Shown here piece after piece: positions 1 to 8,901 of a stretch of 64,000 bases of DNA. A model generated the notes under the pieces. The model had not been told where the DNA came from. It saw nothing but the letters and a program-made list of their open reading frames with translations, and made no database searches. The position numbers and the translations under genes are program-made. The stretch covers positions 406,778 to 470,777 of the forward strand of contig BPKH01000002.1 of NCBI GenBank assembly GCA_026005035.1, given 5' to 3'. The DNA is from Porticoccaceae bacterium. Its GTDB lineage: Bacteria; Pseudomonadota; Gammaproteobacteria; Pseudomonadales; Porticoccaceae. How positions within the stretch are numbered: the stretch's first letter is position 1; each line of letters opens with the position of its first letter.

Positions 1-562
1 CCGAAGCCCATCACCTCGGTGATCATCTGGGGCGAAGTGGAGGCGGGGATGTCGGCGAACTCGTCGATGGTCAGCGCTTCGAAACGCCGCTCGAGGCAGA
101 GCAGGGCCGCCGGGAGCACCTGGGTGATGAAACCGGGGCTCGAGCCGGTGGCGAAGAGGGAGGCGCGGCCCTTTTGGGCGGCCTCCTCCAGCCGCTCGCG
201 CAGCTGGGGCGCCATCAGGGGCGGGTGGTGGAACTCCCCCCGGGTGGTGACCACGTTCACCCCCGCCTCGAGGAGGTGGGCCAGTGTCTCGACGTCGTAG
301 CCCTCCGGCGTGTAGAGCACGCAGTCGGGGGCGCGCCGCCAGCACCTCCTCCAGGGAGGCGGTTGCGGCGACCCCCACCGGGACGACGCCGGCCAGTTCG
401 CCGGCGTCGCGCCCCACTTTGTCTGGGCTGTGGACGCGAAGCGCCACCAGCTCCAAGCGGGGGTGGGCGATGACGGCGCGCAGGGCGGCGCGGCCGATGC
501 GGCCGGCCGCCCACTGGGCGACCCGCCAGGTGCGGGGGGGAAGCGAAGGGCGTGGCGGTCAC
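1..562 (-). CDS. DapB-like NAD(P)-binding oxidoreductase, partial, with two +1 frameshifts
   Basis: The C-terminal part lies beyond the window. The translation resembles the dihydrodipicolinate-reductase N-terminal family that includes 2,4-diaminopentanoate dehydrogenase: a Rossmann start RVAQWAAGRIGRAAL, then HSPDKVGRDAGE, YTPEGYDVETLAHLLEAGVN, FATGSSPGF and an E-VMGFG stretch at the window edge. The GTG start at 562 has an ideal AGGAGG eight bases upstream and overlaps the stop of the upstream gene as GTGA. Reading the whole domain needs one base removed from the G7 run at 534-540 and one from the G5 run at 327-331. I take these as likely sequence errors, but a decayed gene cannot be excluded. 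Substrate unknown. Confidence 0.7.
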
Positions 563-1944
563 GTTGACTCCTCCTGTGGGGCTTGGGTTGGGGCGAACTC
601 CTCGGCGGCGACCAGGGCGGCGCTCACCACCCGGTTGCGTCCGGCCCGTTTGGCCGCGTAGAGGGCGGTGTCGGCCCAGCGGACCAGGTTGTCCGGGTCC
701 GCGCCCTGCTCGGGGTGGGCGGCCACCCCGGCGGAAAGGGTGATCTGCAGGCGCCGCCCGTCGGGCAGATCCAAGAGCAGCCGCTCCACCGCCGCGCGCA
801 GTCTGTCCACCACCTCCACCGCCTGGGCGAGGGAAGTGCCCGGCATCAGCACCAGAAACTCTTCGCCGCCGTAGCGGCAGACCACGTCAGAACGGCGCAG
901 GGTACGGCGAAATTCGGCGGCGACCGCGGCCAGCGCCTGGTCGCCGGCGCGGTGGCCGTGAGTGTCGTTGAGGGCCTTGAAGTGGTCGAGGTCGAGCAGG
1001 GCGACGGCGTAGGGCTCGCCGCGCCGGGCGGCGGCGGCCACTCCCAGGGCCAGCGCCTCGTCGGCGAAGCGGCGGTTGTAGAGGCCCGTCAGGGGGGTCG
1101 CGCAGCGCCTGGTTGCGCAGCGCCTCGCGCAGCTGGATCCCCGCCAGAGCCACTGCCAGCGTCTCCCGGAAGGCGTCGAGGAGGAGGCGGCGGTCGGCAG
1201 CTGTCCGGCTCGTCGCGCGCGCCGCTCACCGGGTCTTCCGGCAGGCGGATCACCACCAGGCCGAGCACCGTCTCTTCGGCGGGTGAGCGGGATGCACAGG
1301 GCGTGGGGCGCCTGGCAGGCCGCTTCGCCGCAGCCGATCTTGCCGGGGGCGGTGCCGCCGTGGTGGAGCTGGCCGCGGCGCAGGGCGAAACAGCGGCCGG
1401 CGGGCAAGGTCTCGGGAAAGGGCGCCTGCTCGTCGCGCCAACTGGACACCCGTTCCAGGGCGTCCCGGGAGGTGCGGTGCGCGTAGAGCGCCCCCTGGGC
1501 GGCGGGCAGGATGCCGCCCAGGTAGCCGGCCACCACCCGGCCGATCTCGGCCTGGTCGCGGCTGGCGAAGAGCAGCTGGGCGGCGTCGGTGAAGCGGGCA
1601 AGCCGCTCGGCGTGGGCGCGTTGGCGGGCCAACGCCCGATCGAGCTCCACGGTGCGGGCGGCCACCTTGGCTTCCATCTCCGCCTGAAGGGCGCGCAGTT
1701 CCCGCTCGGTGCGGGCGAGGCGGCGGTTTTGGCGGGCGAGCGGTCGCACCAGCAAGAGATAAAAGAGGGGAAGCGCGAGCAGGACGAGGAGGAAGGCGTC
1801 GAGGAGGGCCGCTCCCCACGGGGGAAGGTCTAGGGGCAAGCGCGCAAGGAGCAGCATGAGGAGGCTCTCCAGGGCGAAGAGAGCCCCCGCCAGGGTCGCG
1901 AGGCGCCCGGCGAACCCGCTGCCCGCGGCCCATTTGGTCGCCAA
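559..1944 (-). CDS. Membrane-anchored diguanylate cyclase (GAF-like plus GGDEF), three +1 frameshifts
   Basis: Predicted to make cyclic di-GMP from two GTP. The N-terminus has two hydrophobic segments (about residues 12-35 and 42-65), a coiled coil, and a GAF-like region (about 110-250). The C-terminal cyclase domain has DPLTGLYNRRF, DLDHFKALNDTHGH, the active-site signature RYGGEEF and an RRSD inhibitory I-site five residues before GGEEF. The frame stays open throughout, but between about 1092 and 1283 it is nonsense. Sense is restored by removing one base near 1280, one near 1200 and one from the G6 run at 1092-1097, which gives continuous GAF and linker sequence (LVVIRLPEDP, LLLDAFRETLAVALAGIQL). 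The three shifts sum to a full codon. It overlaps the next gene by four bases. Confidence 0.8.
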   Translation of the reverse strand: MATKWAAGSGFAGRLATLAGALFALESLLMLLLARLPLDLPPWGAALLDAFLLVLLALPLFYLLLVRPLARQNRRLARTERELRALQAEMEAKVAARTVELDRALARQRAHAERLARFTDAAQLLFASRDQAEIGRVVAGYLGGILPAAQGALYAHRTSRDALERVSSWRDEQAPFPETLPAGRCFALRRGQLHHGGTAPGKIGCGEAACQAPHALCIPLTRRRDGARPGGDPPAGRPGERRARRAGQLPTAASSSTPSGRRWQWLWRGSSCARRCATRRCATPLTGLYNRRFADEALALGVAAAARRGEPYAVALLDLDHFKALNDTHGHRAGDQALAAVAAEFRRTLRRSDVVCRYGGEEFLVLMPGTSLAQAVEVVDRLRAAVERLLLDLPDGRRLQITLSAGVAAHPEQGADPDNLVRWADTALYAAKRAGRNRVVSAALVAAEEFAPTQAPQEEST

Positions 1945-2034
1945 GATTTCCCCCTTGCGGCTTGTGCGCCGGCTTTGCGGCCAATGGTGGCGCCACCCTG
2001 CCGCGAATTCAAGGGCCGCGGGCCATCTGCGCCC

Positions 2035-2973
2035 CTAGCGGCGGTGGATCTCGCAGGACGGTTCCTCGCAACGGCTCACCTCTACCGTCAGGTGGGCGAG
2101 CCAGGGCAGGTGGTCGAGGAGGGCGCGGTAGTGTTCCACCGGCCGGGGATGGTGGGTGAGCAGGGCGACGATGGCCGCGTAGCGGCCGGGCGCCACCTGC
2201 CAGAGGTGCATGTCGTAGATGCGGTTGTCACCGTCCGCCTCGATGGCTTCGGCGATGGCTCGGCGCAGGTCCTCGGCGGCGTCGGCCCCGATCAGGATCG
2301 GCGCCGTGTCGCGCACCAGCCCCCAGGACCAGCGGGCGATCACTGCGCCGCCGACGAGGCCCATCGAGGGGTCGAGCCAGTGCCAGCCGGACCAACGTCC
2401 CAGGGTGAGGGCGACGATGGCCAGCACCGAGGTGAGGGCGTCGGCCAGCACGTGGAAGTAGGCGGCGCGCAGATTGTGGTCGTGGCCGTGGAGGGTGTGG
2501 TGCAGTCGTTCGCGACCGTGCCCCCCCTGGAGGAGCAGCGCGCTCGCCACGTTCACCGCGAGTCCCAGAAAGGCCACCGCGAGGGCTTCGTCGAAGCGGA
2601 TGGGTCGGGGATCCACGAGGCGCGCCACCGCTTCCGCGACCATGAACAGCGCCACCACTGCGAGCGCTACCGCCGAGGCGAATCCGCCCAGGGCATTGAC
2701 CTTGCCGGTGCCGAAGCTGAAGCGGGGGTTGTCGGCGTGGCGCCGGGCGTAGCGGTAGGCGAACAGGGTGATGAGGAAGGCCGCCGCGTGGGTACCCATG
2801 TGCCAGCCGTCGGCCAGCAGGGCAAGGGAGCCAAACAGAGTGCCGGCGGCGATCTCCAACACCATGGCCGCCACGGTGAGCGCCAGCACCAGGCGGGTGC
2901 GGCGCTCTCCGTGGGTTTCCACCAGGGTGAAATCGTGCTCGTGCTGCCAGTCGGCGAGGGTCTTGCCGGCCAT
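2035..2973 (-). CDS. dmeF: Cation diffusion facilitator (CDF) divalent-metal exporter, DmeF-like
   Basis: A 312-residue inner-membrane proton/metal antiporter expected to expel Co, Ni or Zn. Six transmembrane helices are visible. Metal-site residues are recognisable in TM2 (LLADGWHMGTHAAAF) and TM5 (YFHVLADALTSV, HxxxD). A short His stretch GHDHN sits between TM4 and TM5, and the cytoplasmic C-terminal domain starts after the sixth helix. ADGWHMxTHA is typical of the DmeF branch rather than the CzcD or ZitB branches, so cobalt/nickel is my best guess; specificity cannot be read with certainty. The ATG start follows 34 bases after the ferredoxin gene's stop on the same strand. Confidence 0.85.
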   Translation of the reverse strand: MAGKTLADWQHEHDFTLVETHGERRTRLVLALTVAAMVLEIAAGTLFGSLALLADGWHMGTHAAAFLITLFAYRYARRHADNPRFSFGTGKVNALGGFASAVALAVVALFMVAEAVARLVDPRPIRFDEALAVAFLGLAVNVASALLLQGGHGRERLHHTLHGHDHNLRAAYFHVLADALTSVLAIVALTLGRWSGWHWLDPSMGLVGGAVIARWSWGLVRDTAPILIGADAAEDLRRAIAEAIEADGDNRIYDMHLWQVAPGRYAAIVALLTHHPRPVEHYRALLDHLPWLAHLTVEVSRCEEPSCEIHRR

Positions 2974-3007
2974 CGACCGCGGCCCGGAGCGGCTCCGAGC
3001 CGCGCGC

Positions 3008-3328
3008 TCAGTACTGCGATTCGGGCAGGTGGACTACCAGACCGTCCAGCTCGTCGCTCACCACGATCTGGCAGGAGAGGCGGCTTGTCTCCTTGGGGTT
3101 GATCACGAACTCGAGCATGTCCCGCTCGACGTCGTCGGGCTTGCCGACCTTGTCCACCCAGGCCTCGTCCACGTACACGTGGCAGGTGGCGCAGCTGCAA
3201 CAGCCACCGCAATCCCCGAGGATCCCTTCCACCATGTTGTCGACGGCCCCCTGCATCACCGTGGTGCCGCTTTCCAGATGCACTTCCTGGCGGGTTCCGT
3301 CCGGTTTGACGTATACGACCGTGGGCAT
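3008..3328 (-). CDS. [2Fe-2S] ferredoxin, adrenodoxin/putidaredoxin type
   Basis: A 106-residue soluble electron carrier. The cluster ligands C-x5-C-x2-C (CGGCCSCATC, about residues 40-49) and a fourth cysteine in RLSCQIVV (about 86) match class-I P450 and ring-hydroxylase ferredoxins. It lies 16 bases downstream of a ferredoxin-reductase gene on the same strand, so the two probably form an NAD(P)H to FAD to [2Fe-2S] chain. No oxygenase sits beside them; the nearest P450 in the window is at 59503-60798. The extra cysteine in the CC pair of the loop is a minor variation. Confidence 0.9.
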   Translation of the reverse strand: MPTVVYVKPDGTRQEVHLESGTTVMQGAVDNMVEGILGDCGGCCSCATCHVYVDEAWVDKVGKPDDVERDMLEFVINPKETSRLSCQIVVSDELDGLVVHLPESQY

Positions 3329-3344
3329 GATGCTCTCCGTTGTG

Positions 3345-4571
3345 TCAGCGGGCCAACAGGCCCTTCAGGGCGAAGTTTTCCTGGCGCAACAGGCTGGGAT
3401 CGACCTCCACGCCCTCGGCGATCAGCCGCTTGCCGAGCATGAACTCCTGGGGTCGATTCACCGCGTCCACCGCGAGCAGCTTGCCCTCTTTCAGATAAAA
3501 GGCGGCGAAACTGCGGCCGCGCTCGATGTCGCCGCGGATCACCACCTGATCGTAGCCCTGGGACAGGCCCGCGATCTGGAGCTTCAAGTCGTACTGGTCG
3601 GACCAGAACCAGGGCAGTGCCCGGTAGGGCCTGGGTTGCCCGCAGAGGGTCAGGGCGGCGATGGTAGCCTGATCCACGGCGTTTTGTACAGATTCGAGGC
3701 GAACGCGCCGGCCGTAGATGGGATTGAAGTGGCAGGTGCAGTCCCCCGCGGCCAGGATGTCGGGGTCGGAGGTGCGGGCGAACTCGTCCACCACGATCCC
3801 GTTGTCCACCTCGAGCCCGGCTTCGGCCGCCATTTCGGTGTTGGGGATGATGCCGATGCCGATGATCACCAAGTCGGCGGGAAAGGTCCGCCCGTCTGCC
3901 AGCGCCACTTCCCGAACTTCGCCGTCGCCGAGGAATTCGGCCACCTGGGCGTCGGTGACGATCCGCACCCCCTCTTCGGCGTGCACGCGGGTGTAGAAGG
4001 CCGACACCTCCGGGGCGGTGACCCGTGCCAGCACCCGGGGAAGCGCCTCCAGGACCACCACCTCCATCCCCAGCTTGCGCAGTGAGGCGGCCGTCTCCAG
4101 ACCGATGTAGCCGCCGCCGACGATCACCGCGTGGCGGGCCTTGCCGGCGTAGGCCTTGATTTGTTGCACGTCGGCGAGGGTGCGCAGGTAGAAGATCCCC
4201 TTTTTGTCGACCCCCGGCACCTCCAGCCGCCGCACCCGGGCGCCGACGGTGAGCACCAGCTTGTCGTAGGGGATCTGTTCCCCGTCGTCCAACAGCAGGT
4301 GCTTGTTGGCCCGGTCGATGCCGGTGACGGTGAGGCCGAGGACGAAGCGAATGTTGTTCTTCTGGTAGACCGCCGGCGGCCGGATCAGGATGTCGTCGAT
4401 GCTCTTCTTGCCGGCGAGAAAATCCTTCGACAGCGGCGGGCGGTGGTAGGGCAGGAAGTATTCGTCGCCGATCACGGCGATGGAGCCCTCGTAGCCGTGT
4501 TGGCGAAGGGTGGGCGCGAGTTGCGCGGCGGCGTGGCTCGCGCCGACGATGATGCAGCGTTCCTTGGCCAT
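3345..4571 (-). CDS. FAD-dependent NAD(P)H:ferredoxin (rubredoxin-type) reductase
   Basis: A 408-residue flavoprotein that reduces the neighbouring ferredoxin with NAD(P)H. FAD-binding CIIVGASHAAAQLA is at the N-terminus, the NAD-binding dinucleotide fold VIVGGGYIGLETAASL at about 149-164, and the second FAD contact DPDILAAGDC near residue 270, as in putidaredoxin and terpredoxin reductases. I chose the ATG at 4571 because it follows AGGGGGTG and begins exactly at the FAD motif; the frame is open further upstream, but that sequence is not family-like. It is transcribed away from the gene at 4748. Confidence 0.88.
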   Translation of the reverse strand: MAKERCIIVGASHAAAQLAPTLRQHGYEGSIAVIGDEYFLPYHRPPLSKDFLAGKKSIDDILIRPPAVYQKNNIRFVLGLTVTGIDRANKHLLLDDGEQIPYDKLVLTVGARVRRLEVPGVDKKGIFYLRTLADVQQIKAYAGKARHAVIVGGGYIGLETAASLRKLGMEVVVLEALPRVLARVTAPEVSAFYTRVHAEEGVRIVTDAQVAEFLGDGEVREVALADGRTFPADLVIIGIGIIPNTEMAAEAGLEVDNGIVVDEFARTSDPDILAAGDCTCHFNPIYGRRVRLESVQNAVDQATIAALTLCGQPRPYRALPWFWSDQYDLKLQIAGLSQGYDQVVIRGDIERGRSFAAFYLKEGKLLAVDAVNRPQEFMLGKRLIAEGVEVDPSLLRQENFALKGLLAR

Positions 4572-4717
4572 GTCACCCCCTGGCGGCTGGCTGATCGGGC
4601 GGGGGATCTGCCCCGCAGGACCGGCGGATTCTAGCAACCGGGGGTGGGGCGGGCAACGAACCGCGGCGCACTTTCTCTTGACCGGCAACAAGGTTTCGCG
4701 CCCGCCCATCCCCTTGC

Positions 4718-4723
4718 TATAGT
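4718..4723 (+). promoter_or_regulatory. Probable -10 box (TATAGT) for the folM-yhhQ-macro operon
   Basis: TATAGT lies 24 bases before the ATG at 4748, in the 176-base gap between divergent genes. No good -35 at 17 bases is visible; TTTCGC, 18 bases upstream, is the best fit. A GGGGAG ribosome-binding sequence precedes the ATG. Confidence 0.45.
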
Positions 4724-4747
4724 GCGGTCCTTGCGGGGAGAAACGGC

Positions 4748-5506
4748 ATGGGCGAACGACCGGCAGCGCTCGTCACCGGCGGCGCCATTCGGGTGGGCCG
4801 CCACTTCTGCGAAACCCTCGCCCGCCTCGGCTACGACGTGGCGGTGCACTACCATCGCTCGGCGGAGGCGGCCCAGGAGACTGTCGCCAGTCTGCGCGCC
4901 CTCGGGGTCGAGGCGCACGGCTTCGCCCACGACCTCGCCGGCCCGGATCCGGCCGCGCTGGTGGACCGGGTGGTGGAGGTCTTCCCGCGGCTTTGCGTGC
5001 TGGTCAACTGCGCCTCCACCTACCGCGCCGCCTCCGTGGCGGAGACCGATTACGGGCTCTTGGAGGGGGAGTTCCGGGTCAACTTTTTCGCCCCCTTCCT
5101 TCTCACGGGTGCCTTCGCCCGGCGGGTGGAGCGGGGCAACGTGGTCAACATCCTCGACAACAAGATCGCCTTCAACCAGTACCAGTACGCCGCCTACCTG
5201 TCGGCAAAAAAGGCCCTCGCCGAGTTGACGCGCATGGCGGCCATGGAGTTTGCACCGCGCATCCGGGTCAACGGCATCGCCCCGGGCGTGGTCCTGCCGG
5301 GCAGCAACCGTTCGGCCGATTACATCGCCTGGCGGGTCGAGGGAATCCCCTTGAAGCGCCAGGGAAAGTTGACGGAGCTCGGCCGCGCGCTCGCCTACCT
5401 GCTGGAGAACGAATTCGTCACCGGCCAGATCCTTTTTGTGGACGGCGGCGAGAGCGTGGCCCACGTCGGCCGCAACGCGGAAGCGTACGCGCCGGCGCGG
5501 AGCTGA
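4748..5506 (+). CDS. folM: Pteridine-reductase-type SDR (dihydromonapterin/dihydrofolate reductase-like)
   Basis: A 252-residue short-chain dehydrogenase, probably NADPH-dependent. The cofactor motif TGGAIRVGR (about 10-18) is the TGGxRRxG variant of pteridine reductases. The position normally held by the catalytic Ser is an Asp (VVNILDNKIAF), which is the PTR1/FolM arrangement, followed by Y-LSA-K. It probably reduces dihydromonapterin or dihydrofolate. It leads a three-gene operon: only three bases separate it from the YhhQ-type transporter. Another substrate is possible because the family is broad. Confidence 0.72.
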   Translation: MGERPAALVTGGAIRVGRHFCETLARLGYDVAVHYHRSAEAAQETVASLRALGVEAHGFAHDLAGPDPAALVDRVVEVFPRLCVLVNCASTYRAASVAETDYGLLEGEFRVNFFAPFLLTGAFARRVERGNVVNILDNKIAFNQYQYAAYLSAKKALAELTRMAAMEFAPRIRVNGIAPGVVLPGSNRSADYIAWRVEGIPLKRQGKLTELGRALAYLLENEFVTGQILFVDGGESVAHVGRNAEAYAPARS

Positions 5507-5509
5507 GCG

Positions 5510-6247
5510 GTGGTCATCGCCCGACTCCCCGCCGAAGCCCTCCACGGGCGGCGGTTCCACTACTACGACCTGATCTCGGTGGGGTTCGTCACCGTGCTGT
5601 TGTGCTCGAACCTCATCGGCCCGGCCAAGGTGTGCGAGCTCGACCTGCCGCTCGTGGGGGCGGTGAGCTTCGGGGCCGGCAACCTGTTTTTCCCCATCGG
5701 GTACATCTTCGGCGACGTGCTCACCGAGGTGTACGGCTATGCCCGGGCGCGGCGGGTGATCTGGGCGGGCTTTTTCGCCCTCGCCTTTGCCACCCTGATG
5801 TCCCGGGTGATCCTGGCCCTGCCGCCCGATCCCGACGAACCCTTCAACACCGCGCTGCAGCCGGCCCTGGAGACGGTGTTCGACAATACCTGGCGGGTGG
5901 TGGCGGCCTCCATGTTGGCCTACTGGGCGGGAGATTTCGTCAACTCCTACGTGATGGCAAAAATGAAGGTGTGGACCGAGGGGCGCTACCTCTGGATGCG
6001 CACCATCGGCTCCACCGTGGCCGGACAGGGGGTGGACAGCCTGATCATGTATCCCGTGGCCTTCGCCGGCGTCTGGTCGGCGGACAGCCTGTGGGCGGTG
6101 ATCGCCTTCAACTTCCTCTTCAAGACCACCTACGAGGCGCTCGCCACGCCCCTCACCTACGCCGTGGTGGGCTTTCTGAAGCGCCGCGAGGGGGTCGATG
6201 TCTACGACGTCCACACCGATTTCACACCTTTCCGGTTGGAGGACTGA
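5510..6247 (+). CDS. yhhQ: Queuosine-precursor transporter, YhhQ/VUT family
   Basis: A 245-residue inner-membrane protein of the vitamin-uptake-transporter-like family that imports 7-cyano- or 7-aminomethyl-7-deazaguanine for queuosine synthesis. Diagnostic stretches are [57 protein letters not shown] and [19 protein letters not shown], with about six hydrophobic segments. The GTG start at 5510 fits both the operon spacing and the usual N-terminus. Its position after a pteridine-type reductase is notable because both handle fused pyrimidine rings. Confidence 0.88.
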   Translation: MVIARLPAEALHGRRFHYYDLISVGFVTVLLCSNLIGPAKVCELDLPLVGAVSFGAGNLFFPIGYIFGDVLTEVYGYARARRVIWAGFFALAFATLMSRVILALPPDPDEPFNTALQPALETVFDNTWRVVAASMLAYWAGDFVNSYVMAKMKVWTEGRYLWMRTIGSTVAGQGVDSLIMYPVAFAGVWSADSLWAVIAFNFLFKTTYEALATPLTYAVVGFLKRREGVDVYDVHTDFTPFRLED

Positions 6248-6251
6248 AGAG

Positions 6252-6803
6252 ATGGCCGACAAGCGCGCTCTGCTCGACCGATTGGAGGTGGTGGAGGGGG
6301 ACATCACCCGCCTGCCGGTGGACGCGGTGGTCAACGCGGCCAACGAGCGGCTCGCCGGCGGCGGCGGGGTGGACGGGGCCATCCACCGCGCGGCCGGCCG
6401 CGAGGCGCTGCAGGCGGCCTGTCGCGCCATCGGCCACTGCCCCACGGGGGACGTGCGGGTCACGCCGGGGTTTGCCCTGCCGGCGCGCTACATCATCCAC
6501 GCCGTGGGGCCGGTGTGGCGGGGTGGGACCCACGGCGAAGCGGAGCAGTTGGCGAGCTGTTACCGCCGCGCCCTGGAGGAGGCCGACCGCCTCGGCGTCT
6601 CCTCCATCGCCTTTCCGGCCATCAGCTGCGGCGCCTACGGCTATCCCCCGGAACGGGCGGTGCCGGTGGCGGTGGAGGCGGTGCTCGACGCCCTCGCCCG
6701 GCTCGCCGAGCGGGGCCGCCCCCTGCCGCGGGTGATCTTCTGCTGCTTCGAACCGGCGATGGCCGAGCGCTACCGGCGCCACTTGGCGGCCCTCGGCGCC
6801 TGA
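6252..6803 (+). CDS. ymdB: Macro-domain ADP-ribose/O-acetyl-ADP-ribose hydrolase
   Basis: A 183-residue cytosolic macro domain, the normal size for YmdB. Motifs in order: [27 protein letters not shown] (about 20-46, ADP-ribose binding with the NAAN pair), [19 protein letters not shown], and the second phosphate loop [14 protein letters not shown] near residue 122. It probably removes acetyl from O-acetyl-ADP-ribose or de-ADP-ribosylates proteins. The ATG is four bases after the yhhQ stop. A sirtuin that would generate the substrate is at 27909-28658, though far away. Confidence 0.9.
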   Translation: MADKRALLDRLEVVEGDITRLPVDAVVNAANERLAGGGGVDGAIHRAAGREALQAACRAIGHCPTGDVRVTPGFALPARYIIHAVGPVWRGGTHGEAEQLASCYRRALEEADRLGVSSIAFPAISCGAYGYPPERAVPVAVEAVLDALARLAERGRPLPRVIFCCFEPAMAERYRRHLAALGA

Positions 6804-6824
6804 GGCCGCAGGCGTCGTTCGCCT

Positions 6825-7919
6825 TCAGGAGCGCGCCGGGAGGGGCAGCCGCGGCACGCGGGGCGACAGCCGCACCAACAGCTCGTAGCCGATGGTCCCG
6901 GCGGCGGCGGCCACCTCGTTGACCGACAGGTGCGCGCCCCACAGTTCCACCTCGGCGCCCACGGCCGCTTCCGGGACGTCGGTGACGTCCACCGTGATCA
7001 GGTCCATGGAGACCCGCCCCACCAGGGGGGCGCGCCGGCCCGCCACCCACACCGGCGTGCCGCTGGGCGCGGTGCGGGGGTAGCCGTCGGCGTAGCCCAC
7101 CGGCACGGTGGCGAGCCGCAGCGGGCGGGGGGCGCGCCAGCTGGCGCCGTAGCCCACCGCTTCCCCCGGGGCCACCCGGCGCAGGGCGATGATCCGCGAG
7201 CGCAGGCTGAGGACGGGGCGCAGTCCGGCCGCCGCCGGGTGGGCCTTGGCGAAGGGCGAGTTGCCGTAGAGGAGGTAGCCGGGCCGGTTCCAGTGGGCGC
7301 GTGCTTCGGGAAAGGCGAGGAGCGCCGCCGAATTGGCGATGCTGGCGGGCGCATCCAGGCCCCCCAGGGCGGCCCGGAAGCGGGCCAGCTGGCGCGCCGT
7401 CATGGGATCTTCCGGATCGTCGGCGCAGGCCAGATGGGTGGCCACCACCACCTCCCCCGCCACCGCCGGGCAGGCGCGCAGCCGCCGGTAGCAGGAGGCG
7501 AGCTGCTCGGCGGGCAGGCCGAGCCGGTGCATGCCCGTTTCCACCTCGAGCCACACCCCGACGGCGCCGGGCAGCCCTGGGGCCGCGGCCAGCAGTTCCT
7601 CCACCTGTTCGCCGCTTTCGAGCATCAGCCACAGGCGGCGGGCGGCCGCCTCGCGCAGCTCTTCCCGGTCCCGGAAGCCGCCGAGGACGAGCAGCGGGGT
7701 GCGGATGCCGGCTTCCCGCAGGGCCACCGCCTCCTCCAGGCAGGCCACCCCGAACGCCGGCGCCAGATCCGCAAGGGCCCGGGCGACGGTCACCGCGCCG
7801 TGGCCGTAGGCGTCGGCCTTGATGACCGCCAGGGTGCGCCCGCCGCCGCCGAGGCGGGCGGCGAGGCGAAAGTTGTGGCGCAGGGCCTCGAGGTCGAGGT
7901 GGGCGGCGGTGGGTCTCAT
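6825..7919 (-). CDS. alr: Alanine racemase
   Basis: A 364-residue PLP enzyme that interconverts L- and D-alanine for peptidoglycan. The PLP lysine is in LAVIKADAYGHGA (about residue 34). Further motifs are SNSAALL-like IANSAALLAFPEA, RPGYLLYGNSPF, GEAVGYGASWRA with the catalytic Tyr, VGYADGYPR and RVSMDLITVDVTD. The ATG at 7919 matches the family N-terminus (HLDLEALRHNF). It is 31 bases downstream of pxpC on the same strand, so probably the last gene of the pxp operon. It is convergent with the macro-domain gene, 21 bases away. Confidence 0.95.
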   Translation of the reverse strand: MRPTAAHLDLEALRHNFRLAARLGGGGRTLAVIKADAYGHGAVTVARALADLAPAFGVACLEEAVALREAGIRTPLLVLGGFRDREELREAAARRLWLMLESGEQVEELLAAAPGLPGAVGVWLEVETGMHRLGLPAEQLASCYRRLRACPAVAGEVVVATHLACADDPEDPMTARQLARFRAALGGLDAPASIANSAALLAFPEARAHWNRPGYLLYGNSPFAKAHPAAAGLRPVLSLRSRIIALRRVAPGEAVGYGASWRAPRPLRLATVPVGYADGYPRTAPSGTPVWVAGRRAPLVGRVSMDLITVDVTDVPEAAVGAEVELWGAHLSVNEVAAAAGTIGYELLVRLSPRVPRLPLPARS

Positions 7920-7950
7920 GGTCGGGGGCGGTTCGGCACCGCCCATTGTA

Positions 7951-8901
7951 TCAGCGCAACCGCAGCGGCTCGGTGGCTTCGAAGCGGCGCAACGCCGCCC
8001 GGGTGAGGGCCGCGCCCCGCACCGCGGAGAGGAGTGCGAAGCGCACCGGCGTGCCGGGACGCAGCTGGTAGAGGCGCCAGAGGTCGCAGGCCACCAGGGT
8101 GCCGATCTTGGGATAGCCGCCCATGGTCTGGTGGTCGGGACCGAGGATGACCGGCAGGCCGTCGGGCGGGATCTGCACCGCGCCGGCCAGGGCGCCCTCG
8201 GAGATCATCGCCCGGGGCAGGGCCTCCCGCCCCTCGAGGGCCGCACCGATGAGGCGCAAGCCCTGCCGGTCTCCTTGGGGTGAGAGGCGGAAGGTGGCGC
8301 GGCAAAAGGCCCGCCTCAGTGTGCGCGGCAAGTCCCGGTACTGCCAGCCCGCCACCACCCGCAGGGGGGCTGCGGAGAGGGGCGGTCGCCGCTCGGGGGG
8401 CAGATAAAAAACCGGGGCCGGGCCGCTCTCCGAGGCGGGCAGAAAGTCGCCGGCGCGCAGGGGGCGACCCGACAGGCCGCCCAGACCCTCGCGCACCACC
8501 GTGGCGGCGCTGCCCAGCACTTGCGGCAGGCGAAAGCCGCCCCGCACCGCGAGATACAGCCGCATGCCCGCCCGGGCCACACCCACCGCCAGCCGCCCAC
8601 CGGGGGGCAGGTCGAGGCTCTGCCAGAGGGGAACGGGCCGATCGTCCAGGGCGAGGGGCGCGGGCGCCCCCGTCACCGCCACTTGCAGGCGGCCGCGCGC
8701 CTCCACCACCAATCCGCCGCCCAGGATCTCCAGGGCTTGGGCGTCGAGGCGGTTGCCGCACAGCCGGTTGGCCCAGAGAAAGGAGAGGCGGTCGGCGGGC
8801 CCCCCCTCGGCCACCCCGGCGCGGAAGTGGCCGAAGCGCCCGCCGTCCTGGACTAGGGTGCAGGGGCCGGCGGCGATCACCGCGAGTCCCGCCTCCCTCA
8901 A
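7951..8901 (-). CDS. pxpC: 5-oxoprolinase subunit C (biotin-dependent carboxyltransferase-like domain)
   Basis: This 316-residue subunit works with PxpA and PxpB in ATP-dependent opening of 5-oxoproline to glutamate. Family signatures are GPCTLVQDGGRFGHFRAGVAEGGPAD near the N-terminus, LEILGGGLVVEA, YLAVRGGF, GRPLRAGD, and the C-terminal GLPVILGPDHQTMGGYPKIG. The most credible start is the TTG at 8899-8901, which overlaps the pxpB stop as TTGA and begins where family proteins begin; the frame is open well upstream, but that part overlaps pxpB and has no family character. Confidence 0.88.
   Translation of the reverse strand: MREAGLAVIAAGPCTLVQDGGRFGHFRAGVAEGGPADRLSFLWANRLCGNRLDAQALEILGGGLVVEARGRLQVAVTGAPAPLALDDRPVPLWQSLDLPPGGRLAVGVARAGMRLYLAVRGGFRLPQVLGSAATVVREGLGGLSGRPLRAGDFLPASESGPAPVFYLPPERRPPLSAAPLRVVAGWQYRDLPRTLRRAFCRATFRLSPQGDRQGLRLIGAALEGREALPRAMISEGALAGAVQIPPDGLPVILGPDHQTMGGYPKIGTLVACDLWRLYQLRPGTPVRFALLSAVRGAALTRAALRRFEATEPLRLR

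Noticed and set aside
559-1944. Reading the diguanylate cyclase as an intact gene
   Set aside because: The frame is open, but residues between about 225 and 285 are nonsense; three same-sign shifts restore GAF and linker sequence.
2035-3102. Plus-strand open frame of about 375 codons over the CDF gene
   Set aside because: It is a mirror of the CDF coding sequence, rich in Gly/His/Val/Gln, with no domain signature.
4674-4683. TTGACC as -35 for the folM operon
   Set aside because: It is 34 bases from the TATAGT -10 box, twice the usable spacing.
6804-6824. AGGCG-TCGTT-CGCCT hairpin between the macro-domain and alr genes as a terminator
   Set aside because: The stem is only five pairs and there is no T-tract on either strand.
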